From Erythrobasidium yunnanense (Eukaryota > Basidiomycota > Cystobasidiomycetes > Erythrobasidiales > Erythrobasidiaceae), in contig BCJC01000003.1 in the NCBI GenBank assembly GCA_001600175.1, forward strand, positions 2,046,001-2,110,000: DNA of 64,000 nt, in the 5' to 3' direction. The notes beneath the pieces are model-generated. The model was not told the DNA's origin. It did not search any database and saw only the letters and a list, made by a program, of their open reading frames with translations. Made by a program: the position numbers and the translations under genes. Numbering within the stretch: the first letter of the stretch is position 1; every line of letters begins with the position of its first letter. Of this stretch, positions 41,935 through 54,911 are shown one piece after another.

Positions 41935-43472
41935 CCTAGGTGCGTCTCAAACTGAGTCTTGTCAGATGGAATTAGGAGAAGTGTGTATGAAGGAATCAGA
42001 AGAAAGGAAAGAGGTGATATATGCCTCTTTAAATTTTCTGATTCGGTCTTATTGATTGAAAATTTAGATCCTGCCGGACATCTTCCTGCGACCTCTGAGT
42101 CAGTTACTGACCGAAAGTGCGGTTTCAGGTAGTAACTTACCGGCGAAAGTAGTGCTGACTGATTGTTTGTGCTTCTTGGACTGACAGTCTATCAGACTCG
42201 GACAGGACGGGCTGAGTTGGCTGAAAGGTCTAATATTTACCGAGGGAGACAATATCAGCCGGTTGTTACTGACGCAAGCCAAACGAGCGTTGCTCGTAGT
42301 GGCATCGCATCGTATTGTATGTTCTGCTCACCTGGCCCCACTGTCCAAAGATGATCTATTCTTGCGATACTGTGTCGCAGTCGCAAGCTTGGGCTGATAC
42401 TTCTGGTCCAGCACTAATAAATGAGAGTCAGGAAGTAGAAAGGAAAGGCGTATCATACGAAACAGACGAGCGAAAACAAGCGTCGAGTGGGAAGTGGGTG
42501 ACTTCTCAGAAGGGTTTTCGCGATGGCTTAACGATCGACCAGGCCTAGTGTGTCTAAGAGAGGGGAAAGGACGCTTGTTGAGCTGCATTACGCTCCCGCT
42601 CGTAGCTCGTTGCTGGGCTGCGGACGATATGAGCGGTCCTTGTTTGTTCGCTCAGGCCATTTTAGACGGATCCGGCTCATACCGTGCTATCCCCTTTCTA
42701 GACGTCGTCTTACGTCGACGGTTGCGGTACCGCAAGCTTGCCTGGCTAGAGCGGGCTTTCCACCCATGTCGCGTGGCCTCAAGCTCTTGGTCAGTGGAAG
42801 CCCTTTCGTAGCTCATCACCGATCAAGAGGAATCCAAACAATACCACAAGAAATCAAGATAGGCTTGTATACGGCCACGGATAGCGCGCGATCTTGTTCG
42901 GATGTCATGCAAGTTCAGGCCCTCTAATGGCGTCTTAAGGGTTGCGTGTCAGAACCGGAATGCTCGAAATGATTGGTTGTTCCTTCATGCCCCTGTTTGT
43001 TGGCAGTTCGCATCATGGCTCTCAGCCAGCTTGTCGGGTCTGAGCAGAAAGCGGAGTTTGTCTCGGGATGGTCCATGAAGCGACGGAAGGCAGCAAACAA
43101 GCGAGAGACTCCAGACAGGAACAGCTTGTGTTGAGCAGTACATCGTTCCCGGTAGCAGCAGTGTGTCTCTCGGTACGGGACGCCAGCGCGCAGTTTCAGC
43201 GAAGCGCTATAACTTCTCAAGCCTTCGCGTGCGCTCGCTTTTGCACGCAGCCGGCAGTTCGTATAGACTTTCCGGCCGTTCTCTAGCTGCGGGAGTATGT
43301 ATGTAGGGAACGTCGTGACATGCTGAAATCTTTGCGATGGTAGGTCGAAGAAAGCGTAACTGTAATGAAAGCCAAAACCAGTTTACTTTCGGACTTCCTA
43401 CTCGCGAGAAGCGACAACAACAACAATCTATCTGATCCCCTACTTGCCTATACCACCGTGGCCTGGTTGGAG
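41935..43472. other. Intergenic region upstream of the homeodomain gene
   Basis: About 1.5 kb between SPC25 (ends 43473) and the homeodomain gene (starts 41934), both on the minus strand. This long leader/promoter region holds only short frames on both strands with no recognisable content. The part nearest the homeodomain ATG (42000-42080) is AT-rich. No tRNA, repeat or conserved motif seen. Confidence 0.5.
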
Positions 43473-44688
43473 CTACCTCGCGTACGCTCCGCTCCTCTCG
43501 TTCGTAGCATCCTTGACTGAACCTACGAACGCCGCTCTCATCTCTTTGATAAACGTATAGAGGTCTCTTGATGTATTGAGCTTGCTGAGCAGAGGTTTCG
43601 TGGCGAGGACCGGAAGAGAGGGTTGGCATTGTGTGACTGAAAGACAAGGCAAATTAGGGCCTGCAATGTAATACTTTGTGGAGTGTTTAAGGAACGCACG
43701 CGTATATGATGAAGACGACGCGTCAATGTCGAAGCTGAATGCCCGCTTATGATCTGCGGGGTCGATCGATGTGAAGCGGAACGAGACGATGTCGTCTTAG
43801 AAGATTATTGAGATAATCAGCAGAGCACTGGATATGCTACTTTGTAATGCAGGCTCACTCGGCTTGCCCTGTATCTTCAACGCCAGCACATCTTCAAAGA
43901 AAGCCAACTCTGGTTTATCTCTACTAGCTTGCAATTCGAATGCCGCCTTCTCTTGCGCATTAAAATCGCTTCTCGTCTTTGCTCTCAATGTCCATTCTTC
44001 AATATCGCCTCGTAGAGCTTCTACTTGGGCACTCAAGGTCCGCCGCCGGTTCTCGAGGGACGTGACGATGCTTTGCGCGTCTGCGACTTCGACTTTTTCG
44101 CGTTCGAGGGCTGTGATAATGTAAGAACATGATATTCAGCTTGGCTTTAGCTGTGGTCGATACCAAGCAAGCCGCACTCTTAACTATCTGGGCGCCCTCC
44201 TTGCGTAATCTTTCGCATTCACCCTCCCACCACCGCTCCTCTTCCAGTAGCTCCACTTTTAAGCTCTCATGCTGCCTCCGCCGTTCACTCTTCCCTTCTC
44301 TGAGGTTCTTGAGCGAAGCATCACAATTGCCCGCATCTTGCTCCATGACCGCTTTAAGCTGCGCATCCTCCGCTATAATACGATGTTTGACAGGTGGGAA
44401 AGTGGAAGAAGAGGAAGAGGACTGTTGTGAGGAAGATGGATGGCCAGATATCGACATTGACAAGGCATAAGGTGCTGGTCCAGCAGCGGGCGACTGAGCA
44501 GCCTTCACGCGTTGTGGAGTGAGCGTTATCCTTCGCTTGTTGTTCGTAGCACTGGGCGTCATCCCGCCATACGCGCTGCTGCCTTGCCCAGCATTGTTGT
44601 TTACGGATTCGCGCAAAAGTGAGCCTTTCTGCTGCCGGCCAGGCGTCACAGGCTGGCTTATTCTGCTCGTTGAAGCTTGCAGATTCAT
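43473..44688 (-). CDS. SPC25: Kinetochore protein Spc25 (Ndc80 complex)
   Basis: Four exons on the minus strand: 44688-44178, 44110-43859, 43795-43700, 43636-43473; 340 residues. A Ser/Gln-rich N-terminus is followed by a coiled coil from about 95 to 235 (RRRQHESLKVELLEEERWW; LEREKVEVADAQSIVTSLENRR). The C-terminal RWD-like domain fits Spc25: FFEDVLALKI, then DIVSFRFTSIDPADHKRAFSF, then LNTSRDLYTFIKEMRAAFV. Spc25 pairs with Spc24 and joins the Ndc80 complex to the inner kinetochore. The conserved domain is split over three exons and no single frame shows it. The first intron's donor (GTGCGG) was chosen to keep frame; a GTATCG donor slightly downstream would not. Longer than yeast Spc25 (221) because of the N-terminus. 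Confidence 0.87.
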
Positions 44689-45285
44689 CGTAGGTATCGG
44701 AGCGCGTTGTAGCTGGGCATACAGGATTTCGGTAGCGTTTGGACCAGATTCAAGCTGTCAGGCTGAGAAAGCTCTAAGTCGTCAAGAATGCAGTCCTATA
44801 CGAGGTCTTAAAGAGTCTTGAATGTGACTTATAGCTTATCTCAACGTGTTGTAAGGTCTGAGGCAAGCCTTACATCAAGTAAACCCGGCCTTTACAGCTT
44901 GTCTTTCCCGCATTCAAGACTATTTCAACGCTTTCTTTCAAGGCTTTCCGTAACGCTTTCAAGACTTCATAGACCTTATAAACCACTTTGATTAGTCTCT
45001 GGCCAACCTGCTTTCTCTGGATTTCTGCTATCAAGACACGCTTGATTGTTTCAAGCAAGCACGGGCCGAAAAATGCATTGTGGACGCGCAAAGCAGTGAA
45101 AGAATCCTACGCACAGCTCCTCTATCCTATTGTGCTGTACGTCGAAACAACAAGCCATCAAAGCCGAAGAAGCCTTTGCGCGAAAGAGCTAGCTGGACGC
45201 TGACTTTGGTAGCCTGCTTTGTCGGCAGCTCCTTCCGCTGGTTTCCCTCCTTACGATCTCATCAAGATAGAGAGGAGCATACCAG
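44689..45285. promoter_or_regulatory. Divergent promoter region, SPC25 / helicase
   Basis: About 600 bp between two divergent genes. It holds three near-repeats starting TTCAAG at 44913, 44937 and 44958 (21-24 bp apart, sharing AACGCTTTC blocks) and further CAAG-rich stretches to about 45060. No ORF of note. Confidence 0.4.
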
Positions 45286-48200
45286 ATGCACAGGATTTCA
45301 CAATGCTGCTCAAATGCTTGTCGGACGCATAAAGCGCTTGCGAAATCAGTCAGACCAGCCAGAAACGTTCAATATGCCTCGCAAGGGTTCGCACATACTC
45401 TACGATGTACACCATCTACCTCTCGTACATTTGCGACCCATGTCGACCTACCCTCGAGCATAGACATCGATCAATCGCCACCTCCTAGTCCACCTTCAAG
45501 CTCTTCACCAGCAAACAAGCAGAACCACACTGCTCGCTACTCTAGACTTCTGAATACGCAAGAGAAACAAGAAGCGTTCTCGTCCACGCTGGAAGAGATA
45601 GGGTCGAAGAAAGATCTTGTGAATGATGGACAGTATGAGCGGGTAGATCAGGATGAAGAAGGCAACTTCCCAATAGGAGAAGTGGTGGTACCGCCAAGGG
45701 TATCGCAGAAAGTGCCAGAAAGCCCACTTATCGCAAAGCCAAAGGTGCAAGCTAAGAAGCCGCGAGCGAAAGCGGGTACAAGCCGAATAACTTGGAAGAA
45801 GAAACCTCAATCGCAGGATGCTACTGTTGATCCTATCGTATCGAAGCGGTGGACTCGCTATCAGTCGATTGCGACGGAAGAGATGGATTTCTACGCATTT
45901 CGAGACTATCACAGGCAGCAAGCTTCGCTCAACTCGTATACTGCGCCCTCTGCGTCCGCATCAACCTCTTCTTCCAAATTCGTGCAGCCGCACGAAGTCG
46001 ATCTTGGCTCGCGCTATGACTGGCGACTACGTGCACCCTCCCAATCCCTATCACAGAAGAAGGCGTATGGCGGGAAGATCATCTGGCGGAAGCGGAAGCC
46101 TATCGAGGGAAAATCAGACGATGCAGCCTACGAAGCCTACCAATTGCGCTTTCAGCGGTTCATAGATCTCGAGCGACAGTCCGCAGAAGATGGAGCTTTA
46201 GCACGATTAAAGAAGAAAGCTACTATAGCAGCGAAGAGATCGGACGATGGATTCTCCTATACTTCTATAGATACGTTCTCAGACACGCTTATTGGGCTGC
46301 AAGCGAAAGAGCTCCGTCCGTACTATACTGCGAAAGATAAGGGCAAAGGCAAAGCTGTTGCAGAAGCTAGACCCACGGAGACAAGCACGGCAAAAGCTTT
46401 GAACGCATCGTTGGATAAAGACGCTGCTGAAGCGGAGGAAGACGCCCTACCTTCATCAAGCGAGATCGAGCAAACCTGTTCGCAGCAGCAGGCTGCTTCC
46501 GAAGATAAATTATTATCCTTCTCCTTGCCAAGGAATGAAGATCTCCCAGATCATTCATTTCGAAAGGGAAAATCTATATTCGTCTGGAAATGTAAAAGAA
46601 GACCAGAAGACGGGACATTATATGTACCGGAGCTGGAAGACCCGTCTGCGGATTGGCAGCAGCTGAAACAGCTGCCGTATATGGCTACTGTCACTAGGGC
46701 GTGGAAGAACAGGATAGACGTGGTATATGAAGGGGAGCTGCCCTACAGCGAGGAGGACTACTTTCGGTGAGTCTAACCTTTTGAGCCGTTGGTGGAGAGT
46801 GTTGTATGCTTACCGTCCTGCATGCTCTTTCGACAGTCTGGACATCGGATACGACGATACATCCTTCATGAGGATGGAGAAGGCGCTCCAAGAATACCTG
46901 CCTCTAGATGCATCCGCACAACACTCGCTAAACATCAATAATGGCAAAGCACCCAGTACTAAACAAATGGACGTAGAGATCTTGGGGTTGGAAGTCCAGG
47001 ATCTTATTCTACGAGGCTTCGAGTCGCCAAAGAAGGTAAAAGGGAAGGGAAGGATCATGGATGTGAAGCAAGCGAGAGCGGAACCACTCCACGGACTAAC
47101 ATCGCAGCTCTTGATGCAAGACCAGAGGATAGCTAGCTGGGCGAGGAGGTATTCCCGCTTATCGCCAATGTGAGCTTTGATCAAGATCAGACCAGTGCAC
47201 GCGAGATTGGACTGATGCATATCGCATTCAGTCGAATGGAAGGCGATCCAGATCTGCGTCTCAACAATACTCAGCTTCGAGCCGTTGCAATGGCTATCAG
47301 AAACCGCCTGATGCTAATCCAAGGTGTAAGTCTGGGTGAACTCAGCCTAACGGGGTGCTGATTTCTTTGGCAGCCTCCTGGCACAGGCAAAACAGCTACC
47401 ATCGTAGCCTCTCTCACACTTCTGAAAAAGCACTTCGCGGTTCCCTTCCCCATCCTTGTGTGTGCACACACGAACGTCGCCGTCGATCTTATTGGCGAGA
47501 AATGCATAGATGCGGGCTTGAAGACCCTACGCTTCGGAATGGCGCATCGCATCTCACCGAAGATGCAAGATCGTAGTTTGGAATCGCAGATCAAGGACCA
47601 TCGGCTGCAGTATAAGCTCGATCAACTGTCTGCTCAGGAAACATCGCTGCAGAATGAGTTGACGGATATCAAGGCTGGCCTTCCAACGAAGTTCGGCCAG
47701 AATGTCTTTGATAAGGGGGAAGCATTCATCAGTGAAACTAAGGCTGATAAACCTCAGCTGGAGAAGCGCAAGGGTAATAAACTTACGGTCTTCACCCTAT
47801 CAAAGCTCAATGCTGACTCCGTACATCTTGCGTGCATAGCTGCCATACAAACGGAGCTCAAAGAGATCAAGCTCCAGCTAGTCAAGGTCTTCAAAACGAT
47901 ACAGACAGATCTCATCGAGTCTAGCGATGTCTGTCTCTCGACATGTATCAGCTCGATGGTCTGGCCTATGCAAACAGCCGACTTCCCGATGGTCTTTTTG
48001 GACGAGGCTGGCCAATGCGACGAGCCCTCTTCTCTTGTTCCTCTCATGAAAGGATGCAGGCACCTCGCCCTCATTGGCGATCACAAGCAACTTCCGTCTG
48101 TTGTCAGTAGCGAAGTCGCCAGAGTCGAACAGCTCAACATCAGTATGTTCGAGAGACTGGTCAGGACAGAAGGTAAGCCGAAGTCTCGGTAGCTTTACTA

Positions 48201-48945
48201 GCAAAACCGACTGAAGCTGATGCTTTATTCGTCATTTAGCTGTACCTTCCATACTATTAGACATGCAATACCGCATGTTACCATCTATCTCTGCCTTCTC
48301 GAACGAAAATTTCTATCATGGAAACATTCGCGACAGCTCAGCCCGGCAAAGCTTCGAAGCTGAACTACCCAACCCGCCAGTTCAGTTCATCCATCACGAA
48401 TCAGAAGAACGCAGAGCTGGACTCAGCTTGCTCAATGAAGGCGAAGCCGACGTCATTATGCAGCTTGTGCAAGATAGCCTGGATGAAGGGCGGGTCCTAG
48501 CAGATATCGGTGTTATCTCAGCCTATGCTGCTCAAACTATTTTGTTACGCAAAAGAGCTGCCGCGACATTCGGCGAGGCAGCTCAAGACTTGGAGATTAA
48601 TACCGTCGATGGTTTCCAAGGCAGGGAAAAGGTTACTATTATTCTCAGTACAGTCAGGTCGAACAAGACTGGCAGCATCGGCTTCTTGAGCGATGAAAGG
48701 CGTCTGAACGTCGCCTTGACAAGAGCAAGAGACCAACTATACGTCGTCGGAAATGCTAATACACTATCGAGAAGCAACATCTGGTGCAGCAAACCGCACA
48801 TCTTTGCTGACTATTTGCAGTGGGCTATGAAGGTAAGTCGCATTGTTCTGTACCGGAGCTCCTTTGTTCTAATATTTATCTTACTCAGAACAACTTCGTA
48901 CGGGGTTTGCCTGCCGTGCCTGTGCTTGAAGACATCTACGAATAA
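45286..48945 (+). CDS. Upf1-like superfamily 1 helicase, putative mitochondrial
   Basis: Six exons: 45286-46766, 46837-47169, 47232-47325, 47374-48172, 48240-48832, 48889-48945; 1118 residues. Helicase motifs in order: GPPGTGKT (Walker A, ~636), VCAHTNVAVD (Ia), DEAGQCDE (II), GDHKQLP (III), QYRMLP (IV), TVDGFQGREK (V), VALTRARDQL (VI), the set of Upf1/Sen1/SMUBP2-type RNA/DNA helicases. The first ~55 residues are Arg/Ser/Thr/Cys-rich without acidic residues and include TSRTFATHV, a likely mitochondrial presequence. The following ~550 residues are specific and partly disordered. There is no Upf1 Cys/His-rich domain, so it is not Upf1 itself. Role in mitochondrial nucleic-acid metabolism is inferred only from the presequence. 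Intron 47170-47231 contains a tempting open frame but must be removed to join the frames. Confidence 0.88.
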
Positions 48946-49499
48946 GCTGGACTATGCTACTTCCTGTACACTCGTCCTTCTGAAGCAAATTAAGCAATAC
49001 CTATCGTTAGCAACGTTATCGCAGTTAGAAATCTAGATGTCCGCAGTGAAGTCGTGTAGAATAGGCTGTCAGAAGTACCGACCAGCAGTGGTGGCTTTGT
49101 TGAATGTGGACCCAAGTTTGGAGCAAGGGAAAACTTGCAAGAAATCAGGGCAGCGATGTCCATCAACTTCATATAGTAGATTAGCACCGATCGTGCTCCA
49201 CAAAATTCGCATCTGTCAAAACTCTAAGGTACATAGAAAAGACTGTGACGAAACTTGAGAAAGAAAGAAGAACGATTGAACAGAACGAAAGGGTAGAAAC
49301 GGATAACTACTAAAGATCGTTGCTCGTATTTGCGGGGAAATAACATAAAGAGGGTGTTAGGCATCCTTGCGCAGATAGGGTTGCGGGGACGGCGCGCTCT
49401 TGTGCGAGCAGAGTCCGCAAGGTAGGGAGCGAGCGGGAGATTCTATGTACGTCTAGGAGGGTGAGCACGGAGGACGAGATGCATCTGATGACTTGAGAT
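48946..49499. other. Convergent intergenic region
   Basis: About 550 bp between the 3' ends of the helicase (+) and Bni4-like (-) genes. No ORF, RNA gene or repeat seen. Confidence 0.6.
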
Positions 49500-52400
49500 C
49501 TAAACGAAGAAGTGCGTGTAGTTGCGACTATGATGATGCTGTAGCCACTTGTCAGCCGAGAATCTACGCGAGCAAAAGACACCCTTCCACTTACTACTTC
49601 CATTTCTTCCATCTTGAAGGCATTGAGCTCTTCTTTTATACGTTGCGCGAGTTGCGGAGTCAAACGATTGCATGTTGCTGGATCACCGCGTCTATCGTAG
49701 ATCGTGCCAGGCCAAGTAACGTGAACACTGAGGTTTTGTGCGAACGAGATATTGCGTTTCATGACTGGACCAGTGACTGATCTAGTCGACATCTGCACTG
49801 AAGCAGGATTGGCCAATACTGGCGCGGAATTGTTGAGGGAAGGATTATTGTAAGGCGTGTTCTTGCTGAGAGAATTCGTCGAACTTGAATGAGGCATGTT
49901 CTCCTTTTCAGCTGTGTATAAATCGTGATCTCCTGCCATTGTGTCGAGACGAGCAGCAGTAGATGAATGCGCAGCTGTTCCATCGACTTGTGCGCCGGAA
50001 GGAATAACTTGTGCAAGGGCAGCAAGACGTCCTGGCTGGTTCGGTGGGCTCGTCTGTACGGGAGCGTCGTATGAGCTGGCTCTTGCTCGCAGGAATGCTG
50101 GTTGTGGGTGTGCAAGCGCTTCCTGACTATACGATCGGGCATCTGTGAACATCGTTAGTATCTGCACATCATGCCGAATGGGAGACTACATACTCTTCAA
50201 GATGCCTTTTGCTGGTCTGACGTAGTGAGGCGGACGTTCGGGTACCTTCTGTCCGAAGCGGCCATCGTGACCTCCGTCATCATCGTATTCGTCAGGCTCA
50301 GCTTGATAGCGATGAGAAAGATCGCCTTCCGAGTTCTTGAAAGACGCCGTGTCGTCTTCGAAGAAAGACGAGCTGGGAGGCTCGCCGTCCCAATCGGCAT
50401 ACGGTCCAGCAGACTGTTCTTCGCCAAGAATCTCCATACTCTGTCTGGGTGTACGATCATCGTAGCCTTCGTCATCGTTCACAAGGCTATCTGCATCATC
50501 GTCTGCGAACTGAATAGCTCCAGCTGGTAGGCCTGAAGAAGGCTGTAATCCGGTCTTGCGCCACGAATCGAGCTGAATACCATCTAGAGAAGGTCTGACA
50601 GTCGGTTCTCCAAGGTGTTCATGGTGTTCAGTCTCCGAGTCTACGCGTGGTGAGCTGGAAGATGCGCTTGTGTTTGCTGAGATCTGACCGGACTGATCGA
50701 ATATCGGTGAGGGTGCGGCCGAAGATGTAGGTGAAGAGGCTTTGCTTTCGTTCGCAGCAGCCACAGCTGCATCATGTCTCAAGGACGAGGAAGAAGCGCT
50801 CCTGCTGAATGCGCCAAGACCCCATTTCTTGCCTGTCCCAGCTTTCTTCCCGCTGGCATTCTTGAGCTTCTCCTTTTCTTTCTCAAGGAGCTTGGATCGA
50901 GGAGACTCTGGTCCGCCAGGCAGGGGAATGGCAGAAGTCACACCAGCTGCCCTTCTCTTAGCGGCCTCAGCTTCTTTCTGGACTCTTTCCTTCTCCTGAT
51001 GCTTCCTGACTAGAGCCTCAGCAGGTGTCATACCTGACCCTGAGCCGCTCTCGACCTCGACAGTCACATGAGAGATAGTAGGATCGGCGGTCCCACCCTT
51101 CTTCCTGTCTTTGCTGCTCGACATGGCTGCTCCAGGCACACCGAACTCTGATACAGCATCGCTTCTAGATGTATCCTCTGATCTCTCTCTTTCAGATCGA
51201 GAGAAGAGGTTGCTCAGCGATCTCACAGAGGACTTGCGACCTAGTTTGCCGAAGGAAGCCATCTTGCGAAGCATGACAGAGGCTGAAGAGACAGTGGAGG
51301 AGATGGAAATATTGTCTGTGGATGAGTTCATCTTGCTATTGAGCAGACCGAACCGTCTGCCTGTATTGGTAGGTAAAGATCCTCCGCTCGCATTGCCTTG
51401 TCGGCCAGAATGCAGGTTCGTAGCTGAAGAAGCAGCATACGAGCTCGGCATGACTGGCGATGCACCATTAGGCGGCGTACGAGGTTCCGCTGTTGAGTGG
51501 CTCGTATCGCTCGATGAGGAATTGCTAGTCAAGCTTGCTCTGCCAACTTTCTTGCCATCTCCGCTGCCCAGCGTACTTGAAGACGAGTTGTTGTTGAGCT
51601 CAGAAAGAGGAAGAGCTTTGCGAAGCTTGTTTCTGAACATGTTTGAGCTCTTCGCATTGCCGGAATTTGCAGAATTTGCAGTCATATTGGATGATGCATT
51701 GCTTGGGGTGTTGCGGTGGCCTTTCGAGAGATCTGCTGCAGTACTATCGGAGTCCACATCGCTCTCATTTACGATGCGACTCGGTAATGCAGAATGCTGC
51801 TGAGGCAGTGTCCTATGCGAAGCGATTGGAGTGCTCGCTGGCGAAGGTACAGCTTGAGTCGGCGTAATACTTCTATTACTAGCTGCGCTAGAAGTCAAGC
51901 TTGCGCCCTGCGCGAGAGGCGATGATTTCCTCTGAATGGTCGCAGGCGTCGCTAACTGCGTGCCTTTACCGCTCAAGCTTGAAGATGAAGATGAGGATGG
52001 GACAGATTTAGAGTGATGGTGCAAAGATTGGGTAGGTGTAGGTGCCCTGTCACTGCTTGCAGGCGATGCCGATCTCGGCGCCGCAGCTGAAGAGGCACTG
52101 ATTGCGGTTGCTGTCGAGCCAGATGAGGACGTCCCGGAATCCGTTCGCAGACGAGGAGGATTCATGGCGGATGAATATGCAGAAGGAGCGTGGTGGGCGT
52201 GAGCGGCTGATGGGCCAGCTAGGGAGGATAGGGATGGAGAAGCTAGAGAGGACACTGAGTGATTTGGAGAGTGGCCAGATCGTGGTTTGGAAGAAGAGGA
52301 GTCGGTGCGACCGCGTGCTAGTTCAGGTTGCGGGGGGCGATGCCTTCCGTCTGAAGCTTGCGAGTCTGTTCGCAGGCGGCCTAGAGAAGAGAGGTCTGTC

Positions 52401-53553
52401 TCAGCGATAGTCATATACAGTGTGAATACTAAGTGGACTTACCATTCGGATCTGTCGGTGTAAGAGGACTTGGCGATCTACCGGGACTATGAGGTCGCTG
52501 TACGCTCGCAAAAGGTGCATTGGGAGGATGAGAATAGCCATTAGGCGAGGAAGCAGGAGAAAACTGTTGTGATGAAGGAGAAGGAGCCGTGCCAGCGCGA
52601 TCGCGTCCACCTTGGTGCGAAGGCCCTCTATGCATTTGCTGCTGAGGATATTGCCCATTGAATGAGCCGTGCGATGAAGGATGGTGCAGTAGCGGAGGAG
52701 GGCCTTGTTGGAGTGGTAGATGATGAGGGAACTGTAAGTGAGCGGGATGTATTTGGTGTCCGGGATGGTAGAATTGCTGTTGCTGAGGATGGAAATGTTG
52801 CGGCTGCACGAGATACATATGCGGCTGCTGTTGTTGTTGCTGATAGATGTATTGCTGCTGCAGGTATTGTTGATGCTGCTGTTGCTGGACGTGCGAAGGG
52901 TGCTGCTGGGATTGATTTGGTAGTGAAGGAGCGCGCCGCCTTGGGTCGTTGTGATTGCCAGCCATGTAGCTCATCTGCTTATGGAAGTGTTGTTGCTGCT
53001 GCTGATATGCAGCATACATCATTGCAGCTGCTGTCTCTTGCGAGTATTGTTGATGATGCGGCGGCGCCGAGTTTGGCGCGCTCGAGCTCGAGCTATTGGC
53101 TGTTGAAGATGATGATGAGGAGGGTGATGCAGGTCTTGCAGTGTTGTAAAATGAAGGATGTGGAGCTGCGAATCCGCTACTAGTCATAGTATTGCTGCTA
53201 CTGTTGTGATGCTGGAATTGCGGAGGCGCGTGCATCGGCTTGTTCGAGTTCGCACTGCCTGCATCTGCAGTGAAGCTACCACTACTGCTGCCTACTGGTC
53301 GTTTTGAGTTGCTCGAATGCGCCTGATGTTGGTTGTTGTTGACGCTTGCCGAGGAATTCTCGAACCCTGCAGCGCTAGTCGCGTTGATGATTCCCGACGA
53401 AGAGCTTGAGAGGCCTGCAGCGGGCATACCAGATGACTTTGCAGTATTGTAACTCGCAGTTGTAGGGTTCTTGAAGCCGCTCCTAATGCCCGATGGCTCG
53501 AAATCGAACGCTGGAAGCTGAGGTCGTTGAGGTGTCGCTACCAAAGCTGACAT
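49500..53553 (-). CDS. BNI4: Bni4-like septum scaffold protein
   Basis: Four exons on the minus strand: 53553-52443, 52395-50194, 50142-49595, 49538-49500; 1299 residues. Almost all of it is low complexity (Ser, Gln, His, Asn). The extreme C-terminus carries the Bni4 signature: an RVxF-type PP1 docking site (KRNISF), YDRRGDPATCNRLTPQLAQR, IKEELNAFKMEEMEV and the final SRNYTHFFV. The last 12 residues are on a separate 39-nt exon after a 56-nt intron; without splicing the C-terminus is lost. In yeast Bni4 ties PP1 (Glc7) and, through Chs4, chitin synthase III to septins at the bud neck. The Chs4-like gene is the next gene upstream on the same strand. Internal motif PAKGILK (~1104) precedes exon 3. 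Length exceeds yeast Bni4 (892). Confidence 0.87.
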
Positions 53554-54911
53554 CCAGCAAGGCTATCTAGCTGGCTGTGCACTCTGATACTACTACTCCT
53601 ACTCTAGTACCGATCCATGCACTTGTTGCGCCGCTATGCTCGCGTACACACGCAGTTTTTGCCCAGGCAAAAACGAGGTGTTCGGGTCCAGCGAAGGCGC
53701 AGCCAGTCCAGATCTTGACGGGACAAAGTGATTGTGTTGACTTTCAGATTGTAGAGATGTTGTTTCAAACTTGAAAAGCGAAGAATTGAGGCCACGACAA
53801 ATCAGCCAATTTGGCGAGCCAGACGAGCCAAAAAAACACGCAGCTCAAAGGCTCCGCTACTCACTTCGGCTGGCAATGACAGCTGAGTCGCAATGTGCTA
53901 CTCACTGCAACTGGTTGCCTGCTACGTTCTGGCTCGAAAAAGCGAACGGGTCTCTTCCAGGGTTCTCTCTGAGAAAGCCGCCTTGTTTGCGAGGCCTTCG
54001 AAAGCAGTCACTACCCAAAGCTTTGGATGTGATGAAAGCTGGCGGGTAGCGATTCCTTGAAGTTGCCTTGAATATGGGAGGATAGATCTGTGCTCTTTGG
54101 CTGCAGATAGCTCTGCGCTCGAGCCTTTTGCGTATCTTGAAAAAGGATGGTCTGGCCGTCGCAGCGCTATAGCCTTGTAAGATACCCTCTAAGATGGATG
54201 ATAGGTTACTCTAGGCTATGCTACAAATCCTATGTCACTCTAAATCTTGCAGGTTGAGGCTCATCCTTGCAGGCGTCATATCATGTTGAGTAACCCCGAT
54301 TTTCCAGAAACCCCTACATACGTAAACTTGAAGCTCAACCTTTTCCTAGACATCCGCATCACCGCATTTGCCTTTTTTCTGCGGGAGTCCGGCAGGTGCA
54401 AAGGACCCTTGTCTTATCGTGACGCGTAGAGGGCACTCGCGGTAAGTGCATGCCTGAATTTCATCAGGGAAGGCGAAACATCATTCTCAGCACGCGTACA
54501 GTCTACTGGTCAGTTTGGATGTATGAAGCCTGCTTGCTATCGCGCTCGGTCGCGATAATTGCAGTGGTACCTAATTTTTCAGGTACAGGGACAGGCCTTA
54601 AAGTGGTCTAAGAATAGGTGAGGGGCCACGTGGAGGCAGGATTTTCACTGCAAAGAGTGACATGCTGCAGGAAAGAGACAGGGAGATCCTGTTGCTGCTG
54701 TCATATTAGTATTTCTATGGCTTGCTTAGGCTTGGTTCCGTAGGTCTGGCTTGACGCGGTCTCCTGGAGAGTCTTTCCCTATGAAGATCTTCAGAGTTTG
54801 TCGAAGCTATGTGTGTAGCAGTAGGCTATGCTTCTGCTGATCAAGAGGATATGCTACATAAGAGACTTATCGGAGGCGGGACGCCCTTGATTCCAACAGC
54901 ACGGCGGCTAT
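53554..54911. other. Intergenic region between BNI4-like and CHS4-like genes
   Basis: About 1.36 kb on the upstream side of BNI4 and the 3' side of CHS4. Besides the inverted repeat at 53656-53673 I see only short frames without content. No RNA gene recognised. Confidence 0.5.
53656..53673. promoter_or_regulatory. Perfect inverted repeat TTTTTGCC-CA-GGCAAAAA
   Basis: Eight-base arms with a two-base centre, 103 bp upstream of the BNI4-like ATG. It could be a dimeric factor site or a hairpin in the leader. No named factor is assigned. Confidence 0.5.

Noticed and set aside
43207-43726. Two small minus-strand frames (146 and 62 codons) over 43.2-43.7 kb
   Set aside because: They are other frames of the last SPC25 exons; the spliced SPC25 frame gives a clear family match instead.
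51111-51803. 230-codon + strand open frame
   Set aside because: Mirror frame of the Ser-rich coding part of the BNI4-like gene; biased composition explains the lack of stops.
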